From: Hybos culiciformis
Lineage: Eukaryota > Arthropoda > Insecta > Diptera > Hybotidae
NCBI GenBank assembly: GCA_964007475.1
Contig: OZ023275.1
Coordinates: 13,123,829 to 13,187,828, forward strand
Direction of reading: 5' to 3'
DNA: 64,000 bases
Shown here: piece by piece, positions 40,536 through 55,500 of the stretch
Numbering within the stretch: the first letter of the stretch is position 1
How the letters are laid out: the number at the start of each line of letters is the position of its first letter
Program-made: the position numbers and the translations under genes
Notes under the pieces: generated by a model
What the model saw: the letters and a program-made list of their open reading frames with translations, nothing else
What the model was told of the DNA's origin: nothing
Database searches by the model: none

Positions 40536-42278
40536 AAAATATTGAAGTACACCTATAAGTTCCTAATAGAATTTTTCTTATATAAAAATATGAAAAAAAA
40601 ATTAATTCATAAATGAATGCTTGAAATATTTTATAAAATTCTGCAATCCAAATTTTTTTTTTCTTTGTTGTTTTTTATTTCCATGAAGGAAGTAAGCTAG
40701 CATTATATATCCTTCAAAGTTATATAAAAGTTTTAATACTTTTAATCTTCTGTAAGCAATAAGAATTAAGTATTGTTTGTTAATAAAAATTTGCTGATAT
40801 TACATTATGAAAGAAAATTATGTTGTATATATATATATACAATTATACATATAAACATTTTACTTTCAAAAGCTTAATTTTAAAATTTTAATTTTAGCAG
40901 TTTTTCCATTTTTTTTTTTTTAATTTTCAAATTAATCTTTAATGGATTTGAGAAAATATTCTATGTTTTCAAATTTTTGGAAATTTCTTTGTAAGCTTAA
41001 GTTATTTATGATGATGAAAATTTCAATAATGAAAAATTTAATTAATTTCAAGTAAACATCATTTAAGGCAAGTCTTATTTTATATGAATACATTAAAATA
41101 GGATCAAATTGAAATAAATGTGAATTTGTACATTACATGTATACTGAAACTTAATAAAGTAATATAAATTATATCGAAGCTGAATTTAAATTCTAGATAT
41201 GTAAGAATCAACTCGAACAGATAATTTAATATATTTTGGGATCACAAAACTCCAAAACTACAAGACTACTATAAATAATACTGTATAACACTATATAACT
41301 GAAATTTTGAACCACATAGGGGAGTCCTATGTTTTATATTATTATATAATTCTAAATCATGTAATAAGGGTTGTATTTTCATCAAAAAGACGTCACAATG
41401 TTATCTGATTTTTTCGTTATATAATCTTAATATTCCGCACAAAATTTAATGAAAATAATCTACGTTTAATTATAATAATATTATTACGTATTTTTTTTTT
41501 TTTAACATTTTTAAGATTATCAAAATTATTTGGTTGATAACAAAATATATATAATAATAAGAGATTGTTTATATTTAACTATAATAAAATATTCGTAAGA
41601 ATAATAAAGATTAGAAAATTATTGTCAACAATTTTGTAAATAAAAATTTGTACAATTTGTATAATAATGTTAATGACTAAGTTTTGTAAGCAAATTGTAA
41701 ACGAATTTTTTGTCGGTACCGAGGAGAAGATTTCATATATTGTATATATTGTATATTTTGTATATTGTATATATTGTATCCATTCTGAATAATTTTATTT
41801 TCATCAACTATCTATAAGATAAAAAAAATAATAATTCCCCGATATTTCTAACAATAAGAAAGTTTTCAAATAGGTTTTAATAAAAATTAATTTAAAATAA
41901 TGTCCTTTAATTATTCGTCATTCAAAATGATCAAAGCGCAATACGATTAGTTAGTGGTCCAGTGATTCATGCTTTACTTATACGCTTAAGTTACTATCAC
42001 ATTGCGATATTTTACACAAAATTAGCAATAATTCTATGTAATTTGACATGAAACGATCAACTGTCAGTCAAATCCAATAGAATTATTAGGAAATCGTTAA
42101 CTTCATAAGAAAACTTATAATAAAATAAAAGCTAAAATTGTTTTTCTTTTGAACAATATTCCAATTATAAACAGAGACTAATTATTCAGTGAAGAAAAAT
42201 AATCCAAAAAAATAATTATTTTGTTTGGGATGTATTTTTAATGAGATTCCTTGTTGTACATACTATATGTATATATAC

Positions 42279-42348
<70 letters not shown>

Positions 42349-45300
42349 TTTTTGTTTTTCTCATTTTTGTTTTAGTTTTATTGGAATGAGGCCTAAAAGC
42401 TATATTATTCAGCCCAAAAATTATTGTTCTTTTTTTTGTTTTTTTGTATGTTGTTTTATCAAAACAAGGACACAATTTTGCCAGAAGCTCAATAATACGC
42501 ATTTGAATATTATTATTAAAATTGACGTTTATTTTTATAGACATAAGCAAATCAGTTCAAATAAGTATCATCTGATTATACAAAATGATATTAAATTTGA
42601 ATATATGTACATATATATAATATAATATTAGCTATAAAGAGATTATAATTTGCTGTGTATACTGTATTTTATGTATATACAACAAAATACAGCAGCGAGA
42701 AAAATAATTCATGCATTTAACTTGATTAGTAATTATTAGTGAAATAATTGGAATAAAAAATTAGTTTTTAGTAAAATATTTCGGTAAGAAGATGGTATCC
42801 AGATTTTGTTTTTCTCAAAAATTGAAGGAGTCTTGAAAAATGTCACTGTAATTTGTATAGTATTATCATAATTTAAAAGTCGAATATGAATAAAAAAATT
42901 AATAAAATTTTAAATATTTTAATAATATGAAATATGAAGACTTATGTGTTGAACTATTTATGATTAAGCCACATATGACATTTAAAAGAATTTCCATGAA
43001 ATATAACTATATATCTTTTATTGGCTTGAACCCCATTTATCTATCCATTTAAATTTGCGAGTAATTGTTTTAATAAATTTAAAATTAAAATTAAACAATT
43101 CCTAAATTCATAAACAATACCTATTAGAAAATATCTATTTTCTAAGATATATAGTATAATAATTTAATTTAATTTAATTTAAGTTATTATTATTTTTATT
43201 ATTATTATTATTACAATTTTAATGTAATGAAATACAGAAAAAATTACATATTTGAGCGCTAACTACTAGGTATTTGGCTTTAACTTAACATAATAAATAA
43301 AATTATAAATATTATAATATTGTATTATATGTTCAAATAAAATGAGTAACCAATTATTTTAACTATTATTGTCAGTTTAGTTTCATATGGCTGTAAATAT
43401 AAGAAAATGGTACAAATGGTAATAACCAAATGCGAGATTAGTGGCGAATAATTTTTAGTAACAAATTAATATTTTACAAATAATTTGAGCTTCACAAGCC
43501 ACAATTAGTTTTGCTGATTAGTAAATTCAAATAAATAATTTAAACTTGAAAGTTCAAAACTATATTTAAATTTTATTTTATTGAGAAAAAATAAAAATTG
43601 AAAATCTATAAATTTACACAACAAAAAAATAATGCCTTTTTCTAGTTATGCTGCAAATTTTATGCTGTGTAAAATAAAATAAATTCCGGACAACAAAATG
43701 TCACTCATAAAATATCGCGTCAGTCTAACAAAAACAAACTGAATTCCATGGAAAATTTTATTATAAAAAAACATCAAATATATGTATGATGAACATTAAT
43801 GTTCACAAAAAAAAAAAACATCAAATAAACAGACAGCAAGAAGGAAAATTTTGTTCAAAAAAAAAAATACAATTTTGATCATTAATAACATGGCTGGTAC
43901 ATACGTTTTGAAGAAGACAAAAAAAAAAAATTCTCTTTCAAGATAAAAAAAAGTATATTGGTTTTGCTTTTAGTTTAGGAAGAAGATGAAAAATGATTTT
44001 TTTTTTTTATATTTTTGTTTATTTATTTGAAAAATAATCTGATTAAAATTCAAGGTCAGAAATCTGATAGAATGAAAATATAAAGCTTTCTTTTCATAAA
44101 AAAAAAAAAAATCTTCTTAATTTTCTTACAGTTTTTTCTATATGTTTTCAAGGATTTATAATCATGTTATTGGGAGGTTTGAGAATAATAGCCTACGGTC
44201 ATAAAAATAATAAATATATTGGTGGTATGGTGTGTGCAAAAGATAAATTTACATGAATTTTTATGAATTACATCAATGTTGTTGTGAACATTGTATTAAT
44301 AAAATTAATTTTTTTTTTTTAAATTCATGTAAATTTATATAAAAATAATTTTGTCATTGGGAATTTTTATGTATTTTACTATATTTTAGTTGATTTTGGA
44401 ACTCGCTATCAATGTTTTAAAAGTTTCACAGTAAGGGTGCTGGTCTATAAGACACAAGACACAAGACACAACGTCAGACTGGTGTTACGCTGAACAACTA
44501 TAAGAAAAAAATTAAATTTTTAAAAATATCTATATTGATTACATAGATTTTAATTCCTCTTAGAACTAAGTATTGAAAAATAATTTAATTATTTTTTTAC
44601 TAATTATTATAAAGCTTTTTATTTAGCCCACAAAAATCCTACTCCCACATTGAGTCTAATGAAAATAAAAAAAATAAAAATCTTTATTATAATCTTCACC
44701 TTTACGGAAGTCAAGGACAGATATCACGTTTTCTTCTTTACAAACTTAATTACATGTCAATTAACATTTTTTTTTTTAAACAACAGCACGAGTGTTAATT
44801 CTTTACCTTGAATTTTTTTTACATCAATCATTAAAATCTATCTTAATATACAAAACTTTTGAGTCTTATTTTTTTTAAAAATTAATTTATATTTTTCTTT
44901 GTTGAGTCATACTTATTTTATTAATTTTATTTTTTCGTAAATTATGTGGAAGTATTTAGAGTTTTTTTTAATATATAATATATATGAATTAATTATTCGA
45001 AATTTTTAATCAATGAATTCGTTATGTAGTAATTCCATAATGGTACTTAAAATTCAAATATTAAAAAAAAAAAAAAAAAAACTAAATATAATAAATTTTT
45101 ATTCATTATTACTATTAGCAAAAAAAAAAAAAAAAAAACTCTCCCACACGTAAAAATATGTACAGTACATTTATGTATTTACATATTTAACATTATATAT
45201 ATAGTTTTTTATGTAAAAAATATTTATGATTTAGTTTCTAATGGCATTGACTTAATTTTGATTTTATTTTGAATATTTCATTTTTTTTTTTAGATCACAA

Positions 45301-48300
45301 ATAATATTGAATTGGTTTATTATTTTGAACGGACAATTTTTTTTAATAGTTTTCATAAATTATTCAGTTAAGATATTCTGTGAAATCAGTCGTTTAAAGT
45401 CTAAATTTGATGACAAAATCTTGTATACCTACTTTATTTATTTATTTACATCTTAGCCCAAATCAGGTTCAGTTTATTTCACATATTTATACTAAATAAA
45501 TATATTAATATTCGACAGACGTGACATTGTTTGGGTAGTATAGTAGAAATCAGAAAATTATAGTCTGTATCTGGAAAGAGATGAAATCTGGAAAGAGAAT
45601 CGATTTTAGGTACACAATAAAAACATTATATTACACCAATATTGTTAGAATTATACAAAAATTTCTTGATTTGGATAATGCTAAAAAGTAAAATTTTATA
45701 TAAATAAAATTAATTTCGAAATTTAATTATCACGCTCGAACTGAGATTAAAAACTTTTTGTATTTTATTTATTTATAATTTCTGAGTAATAATCATGTAG
45801 GAAACTATTTATCAGAATGCATTTTATTGTTATCAATAAATTTATTCATAAATGACTTAGCACTTTAGTTGTTTGTCATTGCAAACAAAATGATTGATTC
45901 TTATGAAATTTCTAGCGGGATGTCATAAATATATTTTTAAAGGTGCGCCATATCGCTAAAATCACATGAATGCATTTTTATTTACATATTCTTTTAATGT
46001 TTATTACTTGGTTATTTAAATAATTTTAACATATTTAGATACTTCAGTTTCTGAATACTATAAAGAACATTCAAAGAGTTTTATTGTGAATAGGAATTTT
46101 TGGTTTTTTTTTAAACAATAAAACAATAGTGGCTTTTCATTAACTTATATTCAATTAGAAGGTGAGTGTAATAGAAATGCATGTTCCTTCTGTAATATTT
46201 TTTCTAACGAAAGCTATTTTATTTCAAAAAATTTCCTATATACCTAAATTTTCAGTTTCTGCAAGTATGTCAGTAAATTTTCATTATGTATTTAAGTGAA
46301 TTTAAGTTCTTTGCCAGAAACAAAAATTCAATAAAGGTAGGTATAATTTTTCTTGAATTCCAATTAAATTAAAACTCGAAATTAAGGGCAGGAAAAACAC
46401 TTTCATAGATTTCAAAAAAATTTATGCTCACTTTCATTCAGTTATTTTTTTGGTAAGTAAAAAAAAAAAGAAATAAACAACACTAATAATGAAAATAACA
46501 AACATCAATCAATTTTAACGCTAAAACATTTTTCTATAGAAAAGTTTTGGAAGTGTAATATGCATGTTAAATAATTTTAACGGTTAAGTTAATTTTCAAG
46601 TTTAATAAATACATAAAAAATATTATTTTTTTATTTTATTTTGTTTTTAATTTTATTCACGTTATTGAACACTAAAAATCATTTATATATTATTATTAAG
46701 GGAAAAAATAATCGAAGAATAAAATTTAGAATGAACATCAACAAGATATTCTTAAACATAAAATGCATATGTGCGGTATAATATAGAAGCTAGAAGCTAT
46801 ATGCATACAAGAATAAAAACATTCGAAAATAAACATAATTATAATAATGTTTACATTGATTTTGTAAAAAAAAAAAAAATAAATAAATAGCTTATTGTTT
46901 GCCATTATAATATTAAGAAAAGAAAAATTAATTTAATTTTGAAATATCTTCGTTCGTCTATACTTTTTGTTATGTGTTAAAATATCAAAGTATCTTGAGA
47001 GTTAGTTAGTATAATAGGTACATAACATATATTTTTTGCAGCACCATTACGAATAATTCTACATCTACTCTTATGAATCTAAGAAAAACATTTTTTTTCT
47101 CAAACATGTGTAAGTGTATTCAAACAATTTTAAAAGTATATTTTTGTAAGCATCCGAAATTATAAATAAGTAATGACTTAATTCACTCCTAGATGTATCT
47201 TCTTTGTTCACTAAATATGAGAATTCATTTTATGTTTATTTTATACCAAAGATTCGTTTATCAAGAAAACATACTTTATTATTTATACGGAAAAAAAAAA
47301 CTCAGGGAGTTATCTGCTTTAATTGCTCTATTGCTGCAATATTGCACAAATTTCTATAAAAATATTGTACACCCAGTAATGGTATAAAAAAGGAACATAA
47401 AACTGTTTAACAATTTTCGTTTATAAAAAAAGCTTAAACTTGATTCAAGCATCTGTTGTACTAATGACAAACACGTAACACGGTAAGATAACATAATAAC
47501 AAATTGAAATTATTCCAACATTAATATTATATTTAAAATAATGTATCGACAGCTCAAACTTTAAAAATACTATTAGAAATTACATGTTATGAAGATCTAA
47601 CTCTATAGAAATGTCTTTTCTAACGTACGTAAATATCTACAAATTTACTAAAACGCATTTAAAAGACGATTTCTCACGGACTTTCGTCCGAAGTTCTTTT
47701 TGTTCTATAAACACTTGGAAACTTATGACGTTCATGAAGGTTTTTTTTTTTAATGATGCTCTCAAACTATTTTATGAAAATAAATAGAAGGGAAGAAAAA
47801 GTTTCAAAACATTTTTTTTATATATTTTAAATAAAAAAAAAAAAAAATTATAAAAACAAAATTAGAAATGAAGGCAGGAAACTAACATTTTTTTTTTTAC
47901 TCTTATTTAAAAACTTTAAATTAAATATAGGAAAGTTTAAATTAAAGAACTTTAAGAATTTTTTTTTTGTGATAAGAGTTTTATTTAAAAAACAATTTTT
48001 TTTTTTTTGTAAGTTTTTGTTTTCGCCTTGAAGGCTCTATTAATAATAGTTTTTGAATTTTTTTATATAATGTGTCGATGTGCCCTATTTAAAAAATAAA
48101 ATAGTTTTTAAACTCTTTTTTTTTTTTTTTTTGAAAAATAAAAATAAAATAAGACTCTGTTCTCATTAAAGTTTGACTATGATGTTAAAGTTTTCCATGC
48201 TCTTCATTGTACATATATTATATTTGTAGTTGATATTTTATAATATATGTTATTATGTATAATAATGCTGTCATGTCAGTTATATACAATTTAGGTCGCA

Positions 48301-51300
48301 ATTTATGATGAAAACAAAAACATTATAAATATACAGACTATTTTTTTAATAATAATAAAATAACATTACGCGACTTATATTAGTTCATTATTACAAGGCC
48401 TCTCTATTCTGTGCGTTCAGATTTTCTATTGTTTATATTTGTATTTATATTTGACTTATATTTGTATAAAATAAATGAAAAGTGTTATTTATACTGTACC
48501 ACTTAGTAATTTTAATTTTTGACAACTAACAGAAAAAGATAAATTTTATGTTTAAGTTAATTTTCACAAACTTAAGAACATCAATAAATTTACTTTAGTT
48601 TTATAAACATAAAATTTTTTAGAAACTTCTCTGATTTTAAAAATAAATAAAAAACAAAAACCTTTTTCTTCATAACAATAAAGCATGAAAATGTTTATTT
48701 AAAAAATAATTCTTTTTTAATATTTAATAGTTATTTTAAAACTTTTAGCGCAGTATAATAACAATAAGCCATTAATATAAGACCCTGAATTAGAATAAGT
48801 TAAGTTTTTCTCAAATAAAATTGTTTAAAAATAATGTTCTCGACTTATGAGCACAACTATAATATGTTGATTTCGGCTCCAACAATCTTATTAAAAGAAC
48901 TAAACTGTTAACACCATAACATTACAACCAACGGGCTGGACATTAGAGTCTATATAACAAAATATAATTTATTTATTTATATAAGAAGAATTTTGTAAAA
49001 ATTTGAATTTATTATTGTTCAAGTTTAAACAATAATGTAGTTCATATGAAAAGATAAAAATTATTGTAATTTTGTGCAAAATTGCAAATTGACATTTATT
49101 TTGTTATATATAGCAAAAATCAGATTGGAAATTTGTGAGCATCATAAAGTTTGATTATTCATATTTACGTCTGAGCTATATAGGAATCTTGCCTACATAA
49201 AATTCAGATTCTGTACAGAATTCCTTTTATTGTTAGCTATATAATATTATATAAATATAAATAAAAATTAATTTTTGCTCGTAACTATAGCATCATGATA
49301 CATGCTACAAGAAAATGTTTTTCTTTTTTTGAAAATTTAAATAAGAGAATTGATATTTTTTTGCCAAAAACTTAAAATTATTATGCTTTTTTTGTTTTAT
49401 TTCCATAAAATTAAATTTACATATGGATATGATGAAGAAAATATTTTACGATGTTATGTACGTTGTTTATTTTTTTTTTGGTTCTTCTCATGTGAACTAC
49501 ATATTGAGAAGACAAAAACATAAAAATATAAATAATATATGTAAATATATAGAGGCATATAAATGATACGTACATACATAAGTATAAATATATTTAAATA
49601 AATTTCTATATAATACAATAATTTAATGTTGAAATATTTGATATTTCACAGTACTATGTCTGGCAAACATAAAAAAAAAAAAAATGTATTTTTTATAATG
49701 TTTTTATGCGAAAAATAATTTCCATGAAAAATATTTTATATGTTTTTTATTCGCATTTCAACCAGAAATTGTTGATAAAATTTTATTTTAGCAAATAGCA
49801 CAAACAAAACATTACCAAAAAAAAAAAACAAAAAATTGAATCATAATCCGTAGTAAATTGATTTATCAAAAAAAAAAATTATAATAATAAATTGATGAAA
49901 AGATTATTCGACGCGGCGACGACGAAATTGTGATCATCAAAATTCTGAACTAATCATATGAAAAAATTTCATTTATAATGAAAATTTTATAATTTATTCG
50001 TCACAGGCTTTTTGCTATCGTTATTATAGACAAGTTATTCGTATTATTCATATGGTGTATATATATTATGATATTTTTACTTGGAATAATAATCAAAATT
50101 TAATTCGGCTAATTTTATATTATAGATGGAATTTAGTGGCCAGACGTCATTTTGGTGAATATACGAAAAAGAATCTTTTTTAGAATTTATTTGATTAAAA
50201 CGATAGAAAAGTAAATATATGAATTTTTTAATCAGAATGATAAATACAATAATAAAAATAATATACAAAACTCATTTTCCTAAAACTTAATACCTTTATA
50301 ATTATTTTCTTTTATTTTTTCCTCAATCCGTTGAATTTTATGACGGTATATTAAAAAAAAAAAATTAATCCTAAATTAAAGAACCTTAAACCTGCAGAAT
50401 ATTTTTTGTAACTTTTAAAACTTCTCAGAGTTAGACATCCTAGTCGTAAGAAACTTTAGAACAATACACAATAAATTTAATTATACAATCTATATTTTAT
50501 AATGTGAACTTTTGGCTTTCTTTAAAAAAAAAATTTGATTTTGGCTTTGTTACGTATAGTACAGTGTGAAAACTTTCAAAAAAACAAATTCGTTTCATGA
50601 CATTCATTAAAAATTAGATTAATTTACGTTCTTTTCTTCTTCAAATCGACCAAATCGACGGTCCCTATTGAAAGTATGACAAGTGAAGATAACATATTTT
50701 CATAAGAGTTATTTAAAGGTTTGTAATACTTATTAATTTGTGTGTATTTTCATGTATTTCATGAACTTAATATTATAATGTATATTCACAACTCAACAGG
50801 GAGGTGTCGTACTGAGGATAAGAGTAATGAGGATAAGAGCAATATTATAGATCCAGAAGCGAAGAATACAAAGATGTAATAGTTTTATTTTTGAAGTGTT
50901 ACAAATAATTTGGTCATACTTTCAATATTTATCGAAATGATAAATATAGTCAACTTGACTGAAATAATTATATTTTTGATCAGAAATTATGTTCGAAGCA
51001 TATGAGTAAGTTGAAACCAAACCAAAGTATAAAAGTGACTCGCGTTTGAATGGAACTTGAAATTTTTTTTTAACTACAAAATAAAATGTAGGATATATTT
51101 TTGAAGTTATGTGAATTATTCTCAGAAAATATCCATACGATTTTTTTCTTAAAATTATTATTATTTTTTCGGATTTTTATGAATTCTTCGTATATATACA
51201 CTTAAAAAGTCAAACTCAAGTTTAAATATTGATTTTAAGAAGAGTTTTTTTTTTTCTTTCTCTGTTTTAATGATAACAGCAATTTTATTTTTATTTTTTT

Positions 51301-51834
51301 TATTATTTTTGTAGAAAAAAAAAATTTCCAACAAAGTTTATTAAAGAAAAAGTGAGTTTAGAGTGTTTGCCTTTATTGTGTATGCTATATGCTGTTCCTA
51401 ATGGCCTAATGTATTATTTAACAAAAAAAAAATTTAATAAGAATGAAAAAAAACATCACTTTGTTAAACTTATAAACTAAAAAAAAAAAAAAAAATCATT
51501 GTTTACTTTTATCTTATGTATAAATTTTTTTTTTTAAATAAAGAAAAAAAAAATCCAGGCAAAAAAAGTTTAAAAGATTGTCTGAGCATGACAAAAGGTT
51601 TTTTTTTTCATACACATATTTCTTTTTTTTCTTCTATTTTTTAAACTTTTTTCCTAAGTTTACCTCAACTCTTATTGGGATGGAATGTATAAGAAAGAAA
51701 AAATATAGAACAGTAGGTATCTCACAAAAGAAGTATGGAGACCCTTTTTTAAAATTTCGATTTAAGATACTTTACTTTTGAAGAACACACCTTGGTCACA
51801 ACCAGGGGATAAGCAGTTCATTCAATATACCAAT
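40536..51834. other. 11.3 kb without recognisable gene
   Basis: AT-rich, with poly-A/T, TATTGTATA repeats near 41738-41780, an (AT)28 run at 42285-42340 and an 18 bp inverted repeat (ATAAATTTACATGAATTT, near 44245 and 44324). None of the short open frames has a recognisable domain. Confidence 0.45.
42285..42340. repeat. (AT)28 microsatellite
   Basis: 56 bases of uninterrupted AT dinucleotides, followed by a T run. Self-complementary, so likely to extrude or slip. Confidence 0.95.
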
Positions 51835-52511
51835 CAGAGGTGTCAATAGCGTCGATCGCGATCTACCGGTCGTAATGATTTTAGGTCGATCGCCAATAAA
51901 TATTCATATTTCAGATATTTATTTCTTCTCAAATTGCCAATTTCAATTTCAAAAATCTAATTTTCCAAACATGTTCGCGCAATTAAAAAGTTCTGCTTCT
52001 ACTAATGATGATAAAATAAAAATATATCAAAGAAATTAAGAATTGAAGGACTCGGTAACCGTTTCGAAGATTTTAAAAAACTTGATAATGCGATTTTATT
52101 TATGAGTTTACCATTTGATAGCAATATTAAAGCAGAAACAATTGTAGAAAACCTTTCAACTATTTTTGATATGGATAACATTACACTTGAAGCAGAAATT
52201 ATCACTTTACAAAATGATATTAAAGCAAGAGCTTTCGAAGATTAATTCTGGAAATATTTAGCAGAAGAGAAATATCCGAATCTAAAAAAATGTGCTGAAA
52301 ATTTATACGCCTGTTTTGGTTCGACATATTTGTGCGAATCAGCATTTTCATAATCAAGTCGAAATACCGAACTTATTTAACAGACGAATACTTAGAATTT
52401 TGATCCCTAAATATTGCCTCCTCCTCATACTCCTACTTTTAGAAAAAGTATATCGCAGAGAATTTTTACTGCACGAACTAGATCTTATAGAAACATCATT
52501 TGACACCCCTG
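51835..52511 (+). mobile_element. degenerate hAT element, GTF2IRD2/ZBED-like family
   Basis: Left end CAGAGGTGTCAA, right end TTGACACCCCTG, a near-perfect 12 bp terminal inverted repeat of hAT type. The left subterminal block is GC-rich with GTCGATCGCGATCTACCGGT, usual for this family. An exact 8 bp duplication was not found. The interior carries a broken transposase. Confidence 0.75.
51971..52403 (+). pseudogene. hAT transposase C-terminal pseudogene (GTF2IRD2-like)
   Basis: One frame from about 52030 reads through NITLEAEIITLQNDIKA, an in-frame TAA at about 52243, then FWKYLAEEKYPNLKKCAEN and CFGSTYLCESAFS up to a TAA at 52351. A frameshift then leads to IKSKYRTYLTDEYLEF* (52353-52403). 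The motifs CFGSTYLCESAFS and IKSKYR-x-x-LTD are characteristic of the C-terminal hAT region shared with vertebrate GTF2IRD2, ZBED and FAM200 proteins. A short 5' frame opening with MFAQLKSSAS (51971) is out of phase with it. At least one nonsense and two frame breaks make it non-functional; the catalytic N-terminal half is mostly deleted. Confidence 0.85.
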
Positions 52512-55500
52512 CCATATACGATACTACAACTATATAACAATTTTCATCGAAATTCAGAGCACCCAGTTCGTACAAGTATTCAGTTAGAAACTTAATTATA
52601 GCTCTACGTAAAAAACCTTGAGTTCTCCACCTTTGACAGCAACTATACAAATCTGAACCTCAAGTCTAATTAGCAAGGTCACTAACTATTTCTAAAAAAA
52701 ATATATTGAAATTCCAACGCGCACATAATAACAATCGAACCTATTGAATTTTGAAAAAAAAAAAAAAAAAATAATAATAATTTTATATCTTTTTTTTTTA
52801 CATACATACATTTATTTATATTTCTTTCAAATCCCAAGAGTGTACATAAAAAAAAACCCGGTATATATGTATAGAGGAAAAAAAAGAAGAAAATTTATGT
52901 ACACATTATTTATTTTATATTGAAAAAAGGAGAAAAAAAAAAGTATAAAAAACAAAAATTATAAAAAAAAAGTTTGTTGTTAAAGCTTTAAGAAAAGTTA
53001 TAATGAATAAAAAAAAAAACAAAATCACCATTTAGTATGCGAAAATAACAAATGTGGATTTAATGAGAGTTCTTTAACCTCTTTTCTGTTTTTTTTATTC
53101 ATTATTTTTATTTAAGAATTTCTTCTATTTTTTTTTTTAAATGTTGTTTTTTTAAGAGAAAAATATTTTTAAATGATTTTTTATGTGTTTGGGTTTAAAA
53201 TTCTATATATATAAGATTATTTCCATAAACCTCATTTAATTTGGATTAAAAATGTATTAAAAAAAAAATTAAAAATAAATTTTTTTTTTTTATATTGATT
53301 ATAAAAATTTGTAAAAAGGGTTAAATCGCGCGCATTTCTTCAATATTTGCATATAGTAAAAAATTCTTTAATTAATTTTTATTTTTTATATATTTTTTTT
53401 AGAGATAATAAAATCTTCTTTAGATTAAAAAAAAAACTCATGAAATGAATAATGAAGGTGATTTTTAGAAAGCTCATTTTAAATCTGACATTTCAATGTT
53501 TTCAAAAAGTGTATTTTAAAAATTATTTAAAACTTAAATAAATAATTTTGTGGCGAGGAGCATTAACCACGGTGTGCTATACGATGCGAAATTCTAAGAT
53601 TTTTGTTCACCTTCGATAATATTTGATATACAAAAATGTTAACTGACTTGAAAATATTTTAGTTTTATAAATTATTTAATAAATCGATAGTAATCTACCA
53701 AAATAATATAATAACATTGTTAAGGATTAGGTTCATATATGCTATACATGCATAAAGTACCTCACTAAGTAAGAAGGACGTATTTATCAAAAGTCGTGTT
53801 TAGAGATAATTTCAAATACGGAATTGTTTAAATATATATGACTAATAATTAGTGGATCCAGGTTTCCGTATTTTATTAACATAATTATATAACTTTGAAA
53901 CATATCATAATTATATCTAGTTCAACAAAAGGACAAAATTTCTCTATAATTTATTTCTTAATTTGGGCGACTAATTAACTTTTATTCACTTAATAAAAGT
54001 TCAAAAATTAGCAAAAAATAATTTTACAATTTTATTTTATTATTTATTGGAAAACCCTGCAGATTTTTAATCCTTAATGCTTGTTCCAAAATTAAATTTG
54101 GAAAACCAAAATTTTTTAAAATTATATTTTATTTATAAAAAATTACATCTGTATTTTATTTTTAGGTGTCATATACCTTTAGGACTTACATTTACAGAAA
54201 GAAAAGTAAGTGTAGCTACTGTATACAGTGTATGTTGTACATAAAAGAATAATTTTAAAAATTTAAAAGTTAAATGATATCTTTTAAATTTCATGCAAAA
54301 TGACAGAAAAAAAATATACAAAAGTTTTCTCAAAAAAACAAATTTCTTAAAGTTTTTTTTTTATTGGTCGATAATAAATAAGACGACACGATTGCATCTA
54401 TTTATAGCAAAGACCATGTCGTTAACTCACTGAATTTATTTCTGTTTTTATTTGTTAGTCAAAGAAGATTTATCACAATGTTATAGGCTGAAATTAATTC
54501 AAAATTACTAAACGGTTAGTAAACGGTTAACATTTTTGTGTTTTTTTTTTTCAAGTTTGTCTTCCCTACTTACGTACCTACAATAATATAATACATTTAC
54601 AAGGTTTAAAAATATAATGACAGCAATTAAATTTTAGATTTATAATTTAATTCTTAAAAATTATATTTTTATAGTGTCATCCAATTTGATTTTTCAACAT
54701 TATCATTATTTTTTATTAAAGCTCTTTTGAAATGAAAACAAAATTGTATATACTTTCTGTTAAGTGTTATCATAAGAGCGGATACGGTTTTTTTTAACTA
54801 TCATAAGAGTTAAATTTTATTTAATAAGAATAATTTTTTTTTATGTATTTTAAATGTAATCATAATAATAAAAACAGGATGCATTTGGAAAATTGAAAAT
54901 ATATATGTATTATAATATTTTGGAGTATGTGAATAAGTTGATTATTATTATTTTTTATTATCGCGCGCAGGTTTAATTTTTTCTGGCTTTGTAAATTGGT
55001 AATTGGTATATATTATTCTATTTATTGCTACAGTTTTGTAGTTAGTTAAAATAACTATTTAATGCATTGTTGTTGAAAGTAATAAGGAGTCCAGCTTCAA
55101 AATAGTATAAGACAAAATTTTCGAAAACAAAATTGTATAAGCCGCAATGAAATTTAAAAGAACTATCAAAAAAATCAGAATAGATATAGGGTTCGTTAAA
55201 TTTATAAAATAAGTTTTTGTCTGTTTTCATATTTATTCTGGGCGAATTCGACTAACCCGTGAAAGCCGCGAAAAACAGCGCTTTGCAAATCTACTAACCC
55301 CCGAAAATCGTGATAAAATCCGCGAAAAACCAAAAAAAAATCAATTTGGACTTCTAAGCTAAGCTCGGTAGACAAGGTACTTATGTTTAATATCTACGTA
55401 ATATATCATCCCAACAATATAAATTCTTATAAAATTATATGCATACATATTTTTTCCAGTCATTTTATAAGCCAAAACTAAATTTCTTTTAATAATATTA

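Noticed and set aside
42251..42625. Frames with long (YI)n runs at the AT microsatellite
   Set aside because: They translate a simple (AT)n repeat and flanking T tracts, with no domain.
44245..44341. 18 bp inverted repeat as a possible MITE
   Set aside because: Entirely A/T-rich arms, no target duplication, and such symmetry is likely by chance in this composition.
52354..52650. 98-codon minus-strand open frame
   Set aside because: It is the antisense shadow of the hAT pseudogene and runs past the element's right end.
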